Assembly: GCA_964630875.1 (NCBI GenBank)
Contig: CAZVXF010000029.1
Location: 1-13,845 of the forward strand
DNA: 13,845 bases
Direction: 5' to 3'
DNA from: DAIDHZ01 sp035480255
GTDB taxonomy: Bacteria; Chlamydiota; Chlamydiia; Chlamydiales; SM23-39
Shown here: positions 1-6,368 of the stretch, one piece after another
Layout of the letters: every line of letters begins with the position of its first letter
Position numbering within the stretch: position 1 is the first letter of the stretch
Position numbers and translations under genes: made by a program
The notes under the pieces: model-generated
Told to the model about the DNA's origin: nothing
Seen by the model: the letters and a program-made list of their open reading frames with translations, nothing else
Database searches by the model: none

Positions 1-55
1 TTAGAGCACTGCCCTGTCACGGCAGAAGTTGCGGGTTCGAGCCCCGTCTCCCGCG
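1..55 (+). tRNA. tRNA-Asp (GTC), 5' end outside window
   Basis: This is the 3' two-thirds of a tRNA for aspartate. The anticodon stem CTGCC (9-13) pairs with GGCAG (21-25) around a 7-base loop whose anticodon GTC lies at 16-18. The T arm is GCGGG (31-35), loop TTCGAGC, then CCCGT (43-47). The 3' acceptor strand CTCCCGC (48-54) is followed by a G discriminator base (55), as expected for tRNA-Asp. No CCA is encoded, so it must be added after transcription. The 5' acceptor strand and most of the D arm lie before base 1. Confidence 0.95.
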
Positions 56-71
56 ATCTTCTTAAGATCGC
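53..71 (+). terminator. 8-bp hairpin fused to the tRNA 3' end
   Basis: GCGATCTT (53-60) and AAGATCGC (64-71) are perfect inverted repeats with a 3-base loop. The left arm includes the last two acceptor-strand bases and the discriminator of the tRNA. It could be a terminator or a 3'-processing hairpin, but only TTGCTAAAT follows and there is no clean T-run, so termination is uncertain. Confidence 0.4.
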
Positions 72-100
72 TTGCTAAATAATTGAATAAACAGTAAAGT
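72..100 (+). promoter_or_regulatory. weak candidate promoter for the YitT gene
   Basis: TTGCTA (72-77), a 17-base spacer and TAAAGT (95-100) resemble -35 and -10 boxes, and would start transcription about 18 bases before the ATG at 125. The -10 matches consensus at only four of six positions. Read-through from the tRNA is the alternative. Confidence 0.3.
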
Positions 101-124
101 TTCGACGTAACTTTGCGAGCAAAA

Positions 125-1033
125 ATGCCACAACCACTGCCTTTTAAAAAACGTCTGCTTCATCATATTTTCTCATATCTTGGCATGGCAATTGGCGCTT
201 TCTTAGCAGCGCTTGCTATCCGTATTTTTTTAACGCCAAATCAACTGATTGACGGAGGCGTCGTCGGGGTTGCTATGATTTTAGGGCGCCTTTTTGGTAG
301 CTCCTATATCTCCATTTTCTTGATGATCATCAATATCCCATTTATTTATCTTGCGTGGCGCTACATTCGCAGAAGTTTTGTTCTGAATATGCTTCTTGCG
401 ATCATATTTTTTGCCATTTTCGTATACCTTCTCGATAACATTCGTCCCTTTGGTGCAGACCACCTTGAAGCGATTGTCATTGGCGGTGCGATGCTGGGAA
501 CAGGCGCCGGAATGATTATTCGCTATGGTGGATGTATCGACGGTACAGAAATTCTCGCGATCATCATCAACAAAAGAAAAGGGTTTACCGTTGGCCAAGT
601 GATCTTGGTCATTAACTTTTTTGTTTTCACTGCATACGGCCTTATTTTTAATGATTGGCATATTGCCCTTCGATCACTCATGCTTTACATCGTTGCATTT
701 AAGATGATGGACATTGTGATTGCAGGGATTGAAGAACTCAAATCTGTCCTCATTATGTGCTCTAAGCCAGATCATTTAAGCAAAATCATCACACACGAGT
801 TAGGCCTTGGCCTAACCTTTATCAAGGGGCGTGGTGGCTATTCTGGAGAAGATCGCGACATCCTCTTTATCATCGTAGAACGACTCGATATTTCTGAACT
901 CAAAGAAATTGTTCTTCGTGAAGATCCAAGCGCATTTATGGCGATTGAGAATCTGCACGAAGTTGCCTACGGAAGAACGGCGCGAGTTGCTTTAAAACGC
1001 CGCGCAAAATCTTTTGCAAAAAAACACTTTTAA
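125..1033 (+). CDS. YitT/DUF2179 family integral membrane protein
   Basis: The protein has 302 residues and the layout of the YitT (DUF161, UPF0750) family. A membrane domain with hydrophobic segments near residues 16-36, 45-57, 61-78, 88-103, 113-133, 158-175 and 182-198 is followed by a soluble C-terminal DUF2179 domain from about 205 to 290. The family-typical stretch GGCIDGTEILAI (135-146) before FTVGQ is present. The family is widespread in bacteria and its biochemical role is unsettled; transport or efflux has been suggested. A TTG at 113 would add four residues, but I chose the ATG at 125, the more usual codon. No strong Shine-Dalgarno precedes either. The gene follows the tRNA by 69 bases. 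A degraded second copy of its last 60-75 bases lies at about 2861-2935. Confidence 0.85.
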   Translation: MPQPLPFKKRLLHHIFSYLGMAIGAFLAALAIRIFLTPNQLIDGGVVGVAMILGRLFGSSYISIFLMIINIPFIYLAWRYIRRSFVLNMLLAIIFFAIFVYLLDNIRPFGADHLEAIVIGGAMLGTGAGMIIRYGGCIDGTEILAIIINKRKGFTVGQVILVINFFVFTAYGLIFNDWHIALRSLMLYIVAFKMMDIVIAGIEELKSVLIMCSKPDHLSKIITHELGLGLTFIKGRGGYSGEDRDILFIIVERLDISELKEIVLREDPSAFMAIENLHEVAYGRTARVALKRRAKSFAKKHF

Positions 1034-1034
1034 A

Positions 1035-1069
1035 TATACCCAAACAACTTTTGAGGTTGTTTGGGTATA
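1035..1069. terminator. perfect 14-bp hairpin between convergent genes
   Basis: TATACCCAAACAAC (1035-1048) and its exact complement (1056-1069) surround a 7-base loop. It begins two bases after the YitT stop and ends nine bases before the stop of the opposing gene at 1078, so it sits where a bidirectional terminator would. The plus strand has no T-run after it; the minus strand continues TTTAAAA. Its right half recurs at 1588-1608, so it may also be a member of a repeat family. Confidence 0.6.
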
Positions 1070-1077
1070 ACACAACA

Positions 1078-1455
1078 CTAGTTTTGATCAATGGTTTTAG
1101 CTAGGCGATAATAATGAGCAGGAAGGACAGAGTTAGGCTTCTTTTCAGCTTTGGGTTTTGCTTCCTTAATGGGTTCCTTGGCGCAGGCAATGAAGATCGC
1201 AGGAGGATTGAGGTTATAAAAAGTAGGGTGAATAAAGGCTTCAAAATTTGTTGAATCGATATTCAATATCAATTGATGATCGAAAATTCGGGCGACGATC
1301 ACGCCAGTTTTATTGTTAAGTTCTTGGATTCCAAATTCTTGTGGTATTTTACACTGAACGAACTGACCGATCGCATAATCATTCGGTCGATCGGTAGTGA
1401 TGGTTGTGAATCTACCAGTTTTAATTTCAGTTATTTTATAAGCAATGCATGACAT
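1078..1455 (-). CDS. hypothetical protein, 125 aa
   Basis: I do not recognise this protein. It is a soluble, mixed-composition sequence with no signal peptide or membrane segment. The N-terminal two-thirds looks beta-rich (for example GVIVARIFDHQLILNID). A Lys/Pro-rich linker follows (KEPIKEAKPKAEKKP) before a short tail. The frame opens at an ATG at 1473, but a TATAAT box (minus strand, 1467-1462) overlaps that region, so I chose the ATG at 1455, directly downstream of the box. A transcript starting there would have almost no leader. It is convergent with the YitT gene across the hairpin at 1035-1069 and lies within the segment bracketed by the two YitT gene-end copies, so it is probably accessory. 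Confidence 0.55.
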   Translation of the reverse strand: MSCIAYKITEIKTGRFTTITTDRPNDYAIGQFVQCKIPQEFGIQELNNKTGVIVARIFDHQLILNIDSTNFEAFIHPTFYNLNPPAIFIACAKEPIKEAKPKAEKKPNSVLPAHYYRLAKTIDQN

Positions 1456-1461
1456 GCTTAT

Positions 1462-1467
1462 ATTATA
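1462..1467 (-). promoter_or_regulatory. candidate -10 box (TATAAT) for the 125-aa gene
   Basis: TATAAT reads on the minus strand at 1467-1462 in an AT-rich stretch. The -35 region about 17 bases upstream (TCTTTA) is poor. The predicted start of transcription falls at or next to the ATG at 1455. Confidence 0.4.
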
Positions 1468-1540
1468 ACACATTCTTAATTAATTAAAGAATAATAGTAA
1501 TTATTTTAAACAAACAATCAAAATGAGAGTGCGCGTACTC

Positions 1541-1564
1541 GCCGGTCTTTCGTAGCCGGTCTTT
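1541..1564 (+). repeat. two direct copies of GCCGGTCTTT
   Basis: GCCGGTCTTT occurs at 1541-1550 and 1555-1564, separated by CGTA. This GC-richer patch sits in very AT-rich intergenic DNA just before the palindromic element. Its role is unknown. Confidence 0.6.
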
Positions 1565-1587
1565 ATTGGGAGAATCTTAATGCATCT

Positions 1588-1608
1588 TTTTGAGGTTGTT
1601 TGGGTATA
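1588..1608 (+). repeat. second copy of half of the 1035-1069 hairpin
   Basis: These 21 bases are identical to 1049-1069 (loop plus right arm, ending GTTTGGGTATA), but the complementary left arm is missing here. The copy runs straight into the palindromic element at 1607, sharing its TATA. Confidence 0.85.
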
Positions 1609-1742
1609 TACCGAAATTACATGAAGAATCGGTTTTTGCCAGCGTCGGATTTACCTCAAAATTCTTGTTCTCGCTCGCTGCGAACAAGAATTTTGAGGAT
1701 CCTCCTTGCCAAATTCCCGATTCTTCATGTAATTTCGGTATA
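1607..1742. repeat. 136-bp nested palindromic element (MITE-like)
   Basis: The outer arms, 26 bases each (1607-1632 and 1717-1742), are exact inverted copies starting TATACCGAAATT. An inner pair of 17-base arms (1654-1670 and 1682-1698, CCTCAAAATTCTTGTTC) surrounds an 11-base loop containing TCGCTCGCTG. The stretches between outer and inner arms pair only partly. The whole would fold into one long hairpin. It encodes no convincing protein; the short minus-strand reading frame across it is a by-product. Its TATACC terminus and AATCGGTTT core are shared with the element at 9205-9365. Confidence 0.8.
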
Positions 1743-1772
1743 ACCCACTCTAAATCATACACATAATTACAC

Positions 1773-1802
1773 TTGAATTATAATTATAATTTAATATATA
1801 AT
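1773..1802 (+). promoter_or_regulatory. promoter of the F-box-like gene
   Basis: TTGAAT (1773-1778), an 18-base spacer and TATAAT (1797-1802) closely match the primary sigma factor consensus. The predicted transcript starts near 1809, about 25 bases before the ATG at 1834. A second TATAAT at 1818-1823 lacks a good -35. Confidence 0.65.
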
Positions 1803-1833
1803 TTTAGATATAAAAATTATAATAGAGAATTTT

Positions 1834-2787
1834 ATGATATTATCAACAAACAACCATTGCAAATTTCATACAAATATTGACGGTCTCGGAACAAATGTTT
1901 TGTGGCACATAGGTGAATATCTAGAACCTCAAGATCGAAGGATCCTTCTTCTTTGGACAAGCAGCGATCTTAGAAACGTATCCTACACACAATGTGAGCC
2001 ATGGATAAATGATGAACTGCGGAAAATAGGCTATCAAGGAGAAAAACTCAGTCTATCTGATAAACCAATCATGGATATTGCAAAAGAAATTTTTAAAATC
2101 GTCGTAACAAATCAATTCCAAGGCAAGCTAAGTACAGCAAACATGTTTTACGGCGTGAGATATAAAGATATTTTCGAAATCACAAAGCCCGAGGATCGAG
2201 GGCAACTCTTTGCATCGCGTATCAACGATCCAACGACTTCTGCTTCAGAGGCTAATGAACTATTGAAACTATTTAACGGTCAATCTACCAAGACTATCTC
2301 GTTCGAATCTGCAGCTTTTTTATGTTTCTCGATTATTACAATGTCGAGTTTTCTAATCTATACAGGTCCCGTATTCATCAAATGCCTGATATGCTCAACA
2401 CGTGATAATTCTCATCCTTCTGAGAGTGTAACAACTTCCGACAAGTTGAAGATAGTCGTTGGATCTACTCTGTATTCTCTTATCGGCGGCGGGATAATGT
2501 ATTTACAATGCTTTATATATAAAGATTTTACTGAAGCAACGTATTCCTACATGTATGGAATACCAGAGGCCAATCGCAGAAGACAATATCCATTCAAACG
2601 TCCAGAATGGACGTATTCTCGCGCTGTCCTAGCATGGTGTGGAGCTGCAATATATGGTCAATTCAGATACAGACAAAAACCAGCAGATTCTGATCAAACT
2701 CTGATGTGTAGGTTAGCTGCCGATTCTATAGCACACTTCATAGCTATCGCTGAAACGTACAAATTCTTTACCGACTTGATAAAATAA
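1834..2787 (+). CDS. F-box-like, Inc-like candidate effector, 317 aa
   Basis: Residues about 18-60 resemble an F-box: a hydrophobic VLWHIGEYL helix, then the turn EPQD, a leucine-rich helix (RRILLLW), LR, and a conserved-position tryptophan at 57. F-box proteins recruit Skp1 and SCF ubiquitin ligases in eukaryotes, and bacteria that live in protists carry them as effectors. Two strongly hydrophobic stretches follow at about 159-182 and 205-229, separated by a short polar loop. That bilobed pattern is typical of chlamydial inclusion-membrane (Inc) proteins. The C-terminal 85 residues are not recognised. The usual LP at the F-box start is LG here, so the F-box call rests on pattern only. AGAG lies about eight bases before the ATG. 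It lies in the accessory segment between the YitT gene-end copies. The product may be inserted in the inclusion membrane with its F-box facing host cytosol; this is inference. Confidence 0.6.
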   Translation: MILSTNNHCKFHTNIDGLGTNVLWHIGEYLEPQDRRILLLWTSSDLRNVSYTQCEPWINDELRKIGYQGEKLSLSDKPIMDIAKEIFKIVVTNQFQGKLSTANMFYGVRYKDIFEITKPEDRGQLFASRINDPTTSASEANELLKLFNGQSTKTISFESAAFLCFSIITMSSFLIYTGPVFIKCLICSTRDNSHPSESVTTSDKLKIVVGSTLYSLIGGGIMYLQCFIYKDFTEATYSYMYGIPEANRRRQYPFKRPEWTYSRAVLAWCGAAIYGQFRYRQKPADSDQTLMCRLAADSIAHFIAIAETYKFFTDLIK

Positions 2788-2833
2788 ACATTCTATAAAG
2801 AAAGCTTGAGGAATATCCCTAAAATTAAAAAAA

Positions 2834-2935
2834 CGCTTTGCTGTCGAAGACGCTCAAAGGAGTTGCCTATGGAGGAACGGCGCGAGTTGCTTTAAAACGC
2901 CGTGCAACATCTTTTGCAAAAAACACTTTAAAAAA
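2834..2935 (+). pseudogene. degraded copy of the YitT gene 3' end
   Basis: Bases 2861-2920 match 961-1020 of the YitT gene at 56 of 60 positions by my hand alignment, at an offset of exactly 1900. The match continues, less one A, through ACACTTT. Two differences are silent and two change residues (R to G, K to T). The lost A removes the stop codon frame. Just upstream, 2834-2854 reads RFAVEDA in a shifted frame, resembling FMAIENL of YitT, so an older and more decayed extension is plausible. There is no start codon, membrane domain or intact frame. It lies 27 bases before the LOG-family gene. Confidence 0.85.
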
Positions 2936-2961
2936 ACACCACATTTGCATACATCTAAGGT

Positions 2962-3651
2962 ATGCACGAACTTGAAAAAGAACTATCGCACAAGCAAGCT
3001 CACTCCCTCGACTCCTGGCGGATGTTCCGTATCGTCTCTGAATTTGTCGACGGCTTTGAAAGGCTCACCTTTCTGGGGCCATCTGTTGCGATCTTTGGAT
3101 CTACGAATCATCAGCCTGTTGATCGCAAATATTACGACTTAGCCGAAACTATCGCCGAAAAAATTGTGAAAAAAGGCTTTGGTATTATGACAGGCGGCGG
3201 TCCTGGCATTATGGAATGTGCAAATAAAGGGGCACAAAAAGCAGGAGGAAAGAGTTGCGGACTCTGTATCGATCTACCGACAGAATCTCGATCTAATCCC
3301 TACGTAGACCGACGCTACGAACTCAATTTCCGTTACTTCTTTGTGCGTAAAGTGATGCTTGTTCGCTACGCGAAGGCTTTTGTTGTCCTACCCGGTGGAT
3401 TTGGCACTCTAGACGAACTCTTTGAAGCCATTACCCTGATTCAAACCAAAAAAATCAAACCATTCCCCGTTTATCTTGTTGGCAAAGAGTATTGGAAAGG
3501 GCTTCTTGACTGGATTAAAAATACAATCCTTTTTCACAAGAATATTAAACCTGAAGACCTAGATTTACTCATACTCACAGACGATCCTGATGAAATCGCA
3601 AACGGCATTGCCAAGTCTGCGCGCGATAGCAAACCAATAGAGAACTTCTAA
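2962..3651 (+). CDS. LOG/TIGR00730 family nucleotide-5'-monophosphate phosphoribohydrolase
   Basis: This 229-residue Rossmann-fold protein belongs to the family once annotated as lysine decarboxylase. The signature GGGPGIME (78-85) and the catalytic motif PGGFGTLDE (144-152) are intact, with the accompanying R129-K130 in FFVRK. Characterised members cleave the N-glycosidic bond of nucleoside monophosphates: cytokinin activation by LOG, purine/pyrimidine nucleotide turnover by PpnN. Substrate preference cannot be told from sequence; it is presumably cytosolic. The ATG at 2962 follows TAAGG by about one base, a close but usable ribosome site. The gene ends one base before the stop of the convergent rmlA gene, with no space for a terminator. 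Its upstream DNA is the YitT remnant, so its promoter may have changed. Confidence 0.88.
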   Translation: MHELEKELSHKQAHSLDSWRMFRIVSEFVDGFERLTFLGPSVAIFGSTNHQPVDRKYYDLAETIAEKIVKKGFGIMTGGGPGIMECANKGAQKAGGKSCGLCIDLPTESRSNPYVDRRYELNFRYFFVRKVMLVRYAKAFVVLPGGFGTLDELFEAITLIQTKKIKPFPVYLVGKEYWKGLLDWIKNTILFHKNIKPEDLDLLILTDDPDEIANGIAKSARDSKPIENF

Positions 3652-3652
3652 A

Positions 3653-4528
3653 TCAGAGAGGGAATTGGCTTTTGCAGAGGATTGCCGATAGATACTCCCC
3701 GTATTCATTCTTTGGTTTTGCAAGTAGTTGCAACTGCTCTGCATTAATATACCCTTTGCAGTAGGCTATTTCCTCAATACAGGCGATTTTAATTCCTTGT
3801 CGCTCCTGGATCGTTTGGACAAAGGAGGAAGCCTTGTGAAACGAGTCAAAAGTTCCTGTATCTAACCAAGCATGCCCTTGTTCAATGACTCGAACCTTTA
3901 ACATGCCTTGTCTGAGTATGGCTAGATTCAAATCGGTAATTTCTAATTCACCTCGAGATGAGGGCTTCAAAGTTTTTGCAATACGAACCACTTCTGGTCC
4001 ATAAAAATAAAGCCCAGGAACAGCAAAGGGCGATTTTGGGTACTTGGGTTTTTCTTCAATACTGATCGCGCGCATCTCAGAATCAAATTCCACAACACCA
4101 TAACGATTCGGGTCCTTGACGCGATATCCAAAAATCAGCCCGCCAGAGGAAATAGAACTTCCCTCTCTTAACAGATCGGGCAAGTCATGGCCATAGAAAA
4201 TATTATCTCCTAGGATCAAAGCGACAGGGCTTCCGTTGATAAACGATTCTCCGAGAATAAAAGCTTCAGCAAGTCCTTTTGGCTCATTTTGAACAGCATA
4301 TGTAAACTGAAGACCTAACTGAAAACCACTCCCCAGCAACTTTTCAAACCGAGGGACATCGTCAGGGGTTGAGATAATGAGTATTTCCCGAATTCCTGCA
4401 AGCATTAGGACAGAAAGAGGATAGTAGATCATTGGTTTATCGTAGACTGGTAGAAGCTGCTTACAAACAGCTAAAGTCGCAGGATAAAGTCTTGTCCCAT
4501 GACCGCCGGCTAAGATAATTCCTTTCAT
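3653..4528 (-). CDS. rmlA: glucose-1-phosphate thymidylyltransferase (RmlA)
   Basis: RmlA joins dTTP and glucose-1-phosphate to make dTDP-glucose, the first step of dTDP-rhamnose and related deoxysugar pathways. All family motifs are present: GGHGTRLYP (8-16), KQLLPVYDKPMIYYP (23-37), LGDN (106-109, metal-binding Asp), EKPK (159-162), RGELEITDLN (192-201) and AWLDTGT (220-226). The length of 291 residues matches the family. I chose the ATG at 4528 because the family starts MKGIILAGG and GAGAGA precedes it; an ATG at 4546 would add six residues without a ribosome site. It is last in the long minus-strand cluster, 33 bases after accC. The other dTDP-sugar genes (rmlB, rmlC, rmlD) are absent from this window, so the final sugar is unknown. 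Confidence 0.93.
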   Translation of the reverse strand: MKGIILAGGHGTRLYPATLAVCKQLLPVYDKPMIYYPLSVLMLAGIREILIISTPDDVPRFEKLLGSGFQLGLQFTYAVQNEPKGLAEAFILGESFINGSPVALILGDNIFYGHDLPDLLREGSSISSGGLIFGYRVKDPNRYGVVEFDSEMRAISIEEKPKYPKSPFAVPGLYFYGPEVVRIAKTLKPSSRGELEITDLNLAILRQGMLKVRVIEQGHAWLDTGTFDSFHKASSFVQTIQERQGIKIACIEEIAYCKGYINAEQLQLLAKPKNEYGEYLSAILCKSQFPL

Positions 4529-4561
4529 TTTCTCTCGGGTATGCAATGATTCATTGATTTT

Positions 4562-5917
4562 CTAAAGCGAAAAAACAAACCCTTCAGTAAGCAATTGATC
4601 GATTGTTCCGATATTGTACTTATGGGTCAAGAATCGCTCATCTTGAAGCATGAATTGATGAAAAGGAATCGTTGTATGAACTCCAGAAATATGGAACTCT
4701 TTTAAAGCACGTTTCGCATGCGCAATTGCTTCAGCTCGATCTTTTCCTTTTACAATCAACTTTGCAATCATTGAATCATAATGTGGAGGAATACGATAGC
4801 CACTATAACATGCGCTATCCACTCGCACATGTGGACCGCCTGGCGGAATATAGTGCTCTAATAAACCTGGACTTGGCGCAAAATTATTCTTTGGATCTTC
4901 TGCGTTGATACGTAATTCAAAGACATGCCCATTGAGTTGAATATCTTTTTGTTTCCATGGAAGTTTATCGCCACGCGCGATTTGAATTTGCAACTTCACT
5001 AAATCAATTCCTGTGAGCTCTTCAGTCACGGTATGCTCAACCTGAATACGGGTATTGACTTCCATGAAGTAATAGCTGCCTTTTTCATCGAGAAGAAATT
5101 CTACAGTCCCCACTGAGTGGTAACCTGCTGCTTTCACAATCGCTACTGCGCTTTCGCCAATTTTTTTGCGCAAAGACGGGGTGAGCATTGGAGATGGAGC
5201 TTCTTCGATCAACTTTTGCCGTCTGCGCTGCAAAGTACAATCTCGCTCGCCTAAATACAAATAATTGCCATGCTTATCTCCTACGATCTGCATTTCAATA
5301 TGTCGAGGATTGATGATCGCCTTTTCTAAATAGACATCTGGATTATTGAAACTCACTTCTGCTTCTGTGCGAGCTTGAATGAATTTCTGAACGAAATCTG
5401 ATTCGTTGTAAGCGATCCGAATGCCTTTCCCCCCGCCACCTGCCACTGCTTTGATGAAAATTGGGAAGCCAAATTTACGAGATTCTTTGAGGCCTGATTC
5501 GACATCACGCACAACGCCATCAGATCCTGGAATAACGGGGCACTTTACTTTTTTTGCTGTCGCTTTCGCCATCGCCTTATCGCCAAGGAGCGCAATTGCT
5601 TTCGAAGAGGGCCCAATGAAATTCAAACCGCAGCTTTCACAAATCGATGCAAAATTGGCATTTTCGCTCAAAAAGCCATACCCAGGATGCACCGCGTCAG
5701 CGCCTGTAATTTCACAAGCAGCGATTAAATTCGGTATTTTTAGGTAGGATTTTGCTGATGGAGCCTCTCCAATACAAATTGATTCATCCGCTTGATACAC
5801 ATGCATTGCTTCGCTGTCTGCCTTTGAATAAACAGCAACTGTTGACAGACCTAAGTCATGACACGCGCGATTGATGCGAACTGCAATTTCTCCACGATTG
5901 GCGATCAATACTTTCAT
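4562..5917 (-). CDS. accC: acetyl-CoA carboxylase, biotin carboxylase subunit
   Basis: AccC uses ATP and bicarbonate to carboxylate the biotin carried on AccB, the first half-reaction of malonyl-CoA synthesis for fatty acids. The 451 residues match the family length. The N-terminal domain begins KVLIANRGEIA. HPGYGFLSEN (77-86), the ATP-grasp glycine loop GGGGKGIR (160-167), HIEMQI (206-211), ERDCTLQRRRQK (224-235), EEAPSP and the catalytic region FMEVNTRIQVEH (284-295) are all intact. The start ATG overlaps the accB stop by four bases (ATGA), so the two subunits are translationally coupled. The carboxyltransferase genes accA and accD are not in this window. Confidence 0.97.
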   Translation of the reverse strand: MKVLIANRGEIAVRINRACHDLGLSTVAVYSKADSEAMHVYQADESICIGEAPSAKSYLKIPNLIAACEITGADAVHPGYGFLSENANFASICESCGLNFIGPSSKAIALLGDKAMAKATAKKVKCPVIPGSDGVVRDVESGLKESRKFGFPIFIKAVAGGGGKGIRIAYNESDFVQKFIQARTEAEVSFNNPDVYLEKAIINPRHIEMQIVGDKHGNYLYLGERDCTLQRRRQKLIEEAPSPMLTPSLRKKIGESAVAIVKAAGYHSVGTVEFLLDEKGSYYFMEVNTRIQVEHTVTEELTGIDLVKLQIQIARGDKLPWKQKDIQLNGHVFELRINAEDPKNNFAPSPGLLEHYIPPGGPHVRVDSACYSGYRIPPHYDSMIAKLIVKGKDRAEAIAHAKRALKEFHISGVHTTIPFHQFMLQDERFLTHKYNIGTIDQLLTEGFVFSL

Positions 5918-6354
5918 GGTATGATCCGAAATAGACGTGATCCAAATTCAACAGGCTGACCATTATGTAAAATCGCTTCAGCCACTGTGCCGCTTATTCC
6001 TGCTTTCACTTCATTCATCACTTTCATCGCTTCAATGATGCACACAACAGTTCCTTCGCTCACACGATCACCCACTTTGACAAAAACAGGCTGATCTGGA
6101 GCTGGTGATGCATAAAACGTTCCAACCATTGGCGAGGTGACAAAATTGCCGAGTGGTTGCTCTTCGATTTTTTGCGAGGCTTGCGGTGTTTCGCGTGGAA
6201 TTTCAACGTATGAAGCTCTTTGGACTTGTGGTGGGGGAGCAAAACTATCTTCTTTCTCTAACGAGAGTTCAAAGTCACCCTGTTTAATGAACAATTTACG
6301 AAGCTTTGATGCTTCCAATTGATTCATTAATTCTTTAATTTTCTCAATCTCCAT
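5914..6354 (-). CDS. accB: biotin carboxyl carrier protein of acetyl-CoA carboxylase
   Basis: BCCP carries biotin between the two half-reactions of acetyl-CoA carboxylase. The 146-residue protein has the standard layout: an N-terminal helical region (1-35), a Pro/Gln-rich flexible linker (about 38-67), and a biotinyl domain (about 71-146). The attachment motif is EAMKVMNEV, with biotinyl lysine K111. PMVGTFYASPAP before it and FGSRLFRI at the end are family-typical. The ATG at 6354 has GGAG about ten bases upstream. It starts 14 bases after efp and overlaps accC by four. Confidence 0.97.
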   Translation of the reverse strand: MEIEKIKELMNQLEASKLRKLFIKQGDFELSLEKEDSFAPPPQVQRASYVEIPRETPQASQKIEEQPLGNFVTSPMVGTFYASPAPDQPVFVKVGDRVSEGTVVCIIEAMKVMNEVKAGISGTVAEAILHNGQPVEFGSRLFRIIP

Positions 6355-6368
6355 TCAAGTGCTCCATC

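Noticed and set aside
281..661. 126-codon minus-strand frame inside the YitT gene
   Set aside because: Antisense shadow of a clear membrane-protein gene; low-complexity polar composition.
1541..1564. Two GCCGGTCTTT copies considered as the start of a CRISPR or iteron array
   Set aside because: Only two copies with a 4-base gap; no third unit and no associated genes.
1577..1762. 61-codon minus-strand reading frame across the palindromic element
   Set aside because: It is generated by the long inverted repeat and has no ribosome site or protein-like composition.
1034..2860. Accessory segment considered as an integrative element with its own integrase or transposase
   Set aside because: Neither gene in it shows integrase, transposase or recombinase motifs; only the flanking duplication supports insertion.
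2945..3142. 65-codon plus-strand frame overlapping the start of the LOG-family gene
   Set aside because: It is a shifted-frame shadow of a gene with intact catalytic motifs.
4544..4556. CAATGATTCATTG palindrome between accC and rmlA considered as an operator
   Set aside because: A single short AT-rich palindrome within a likely operon; no other support.
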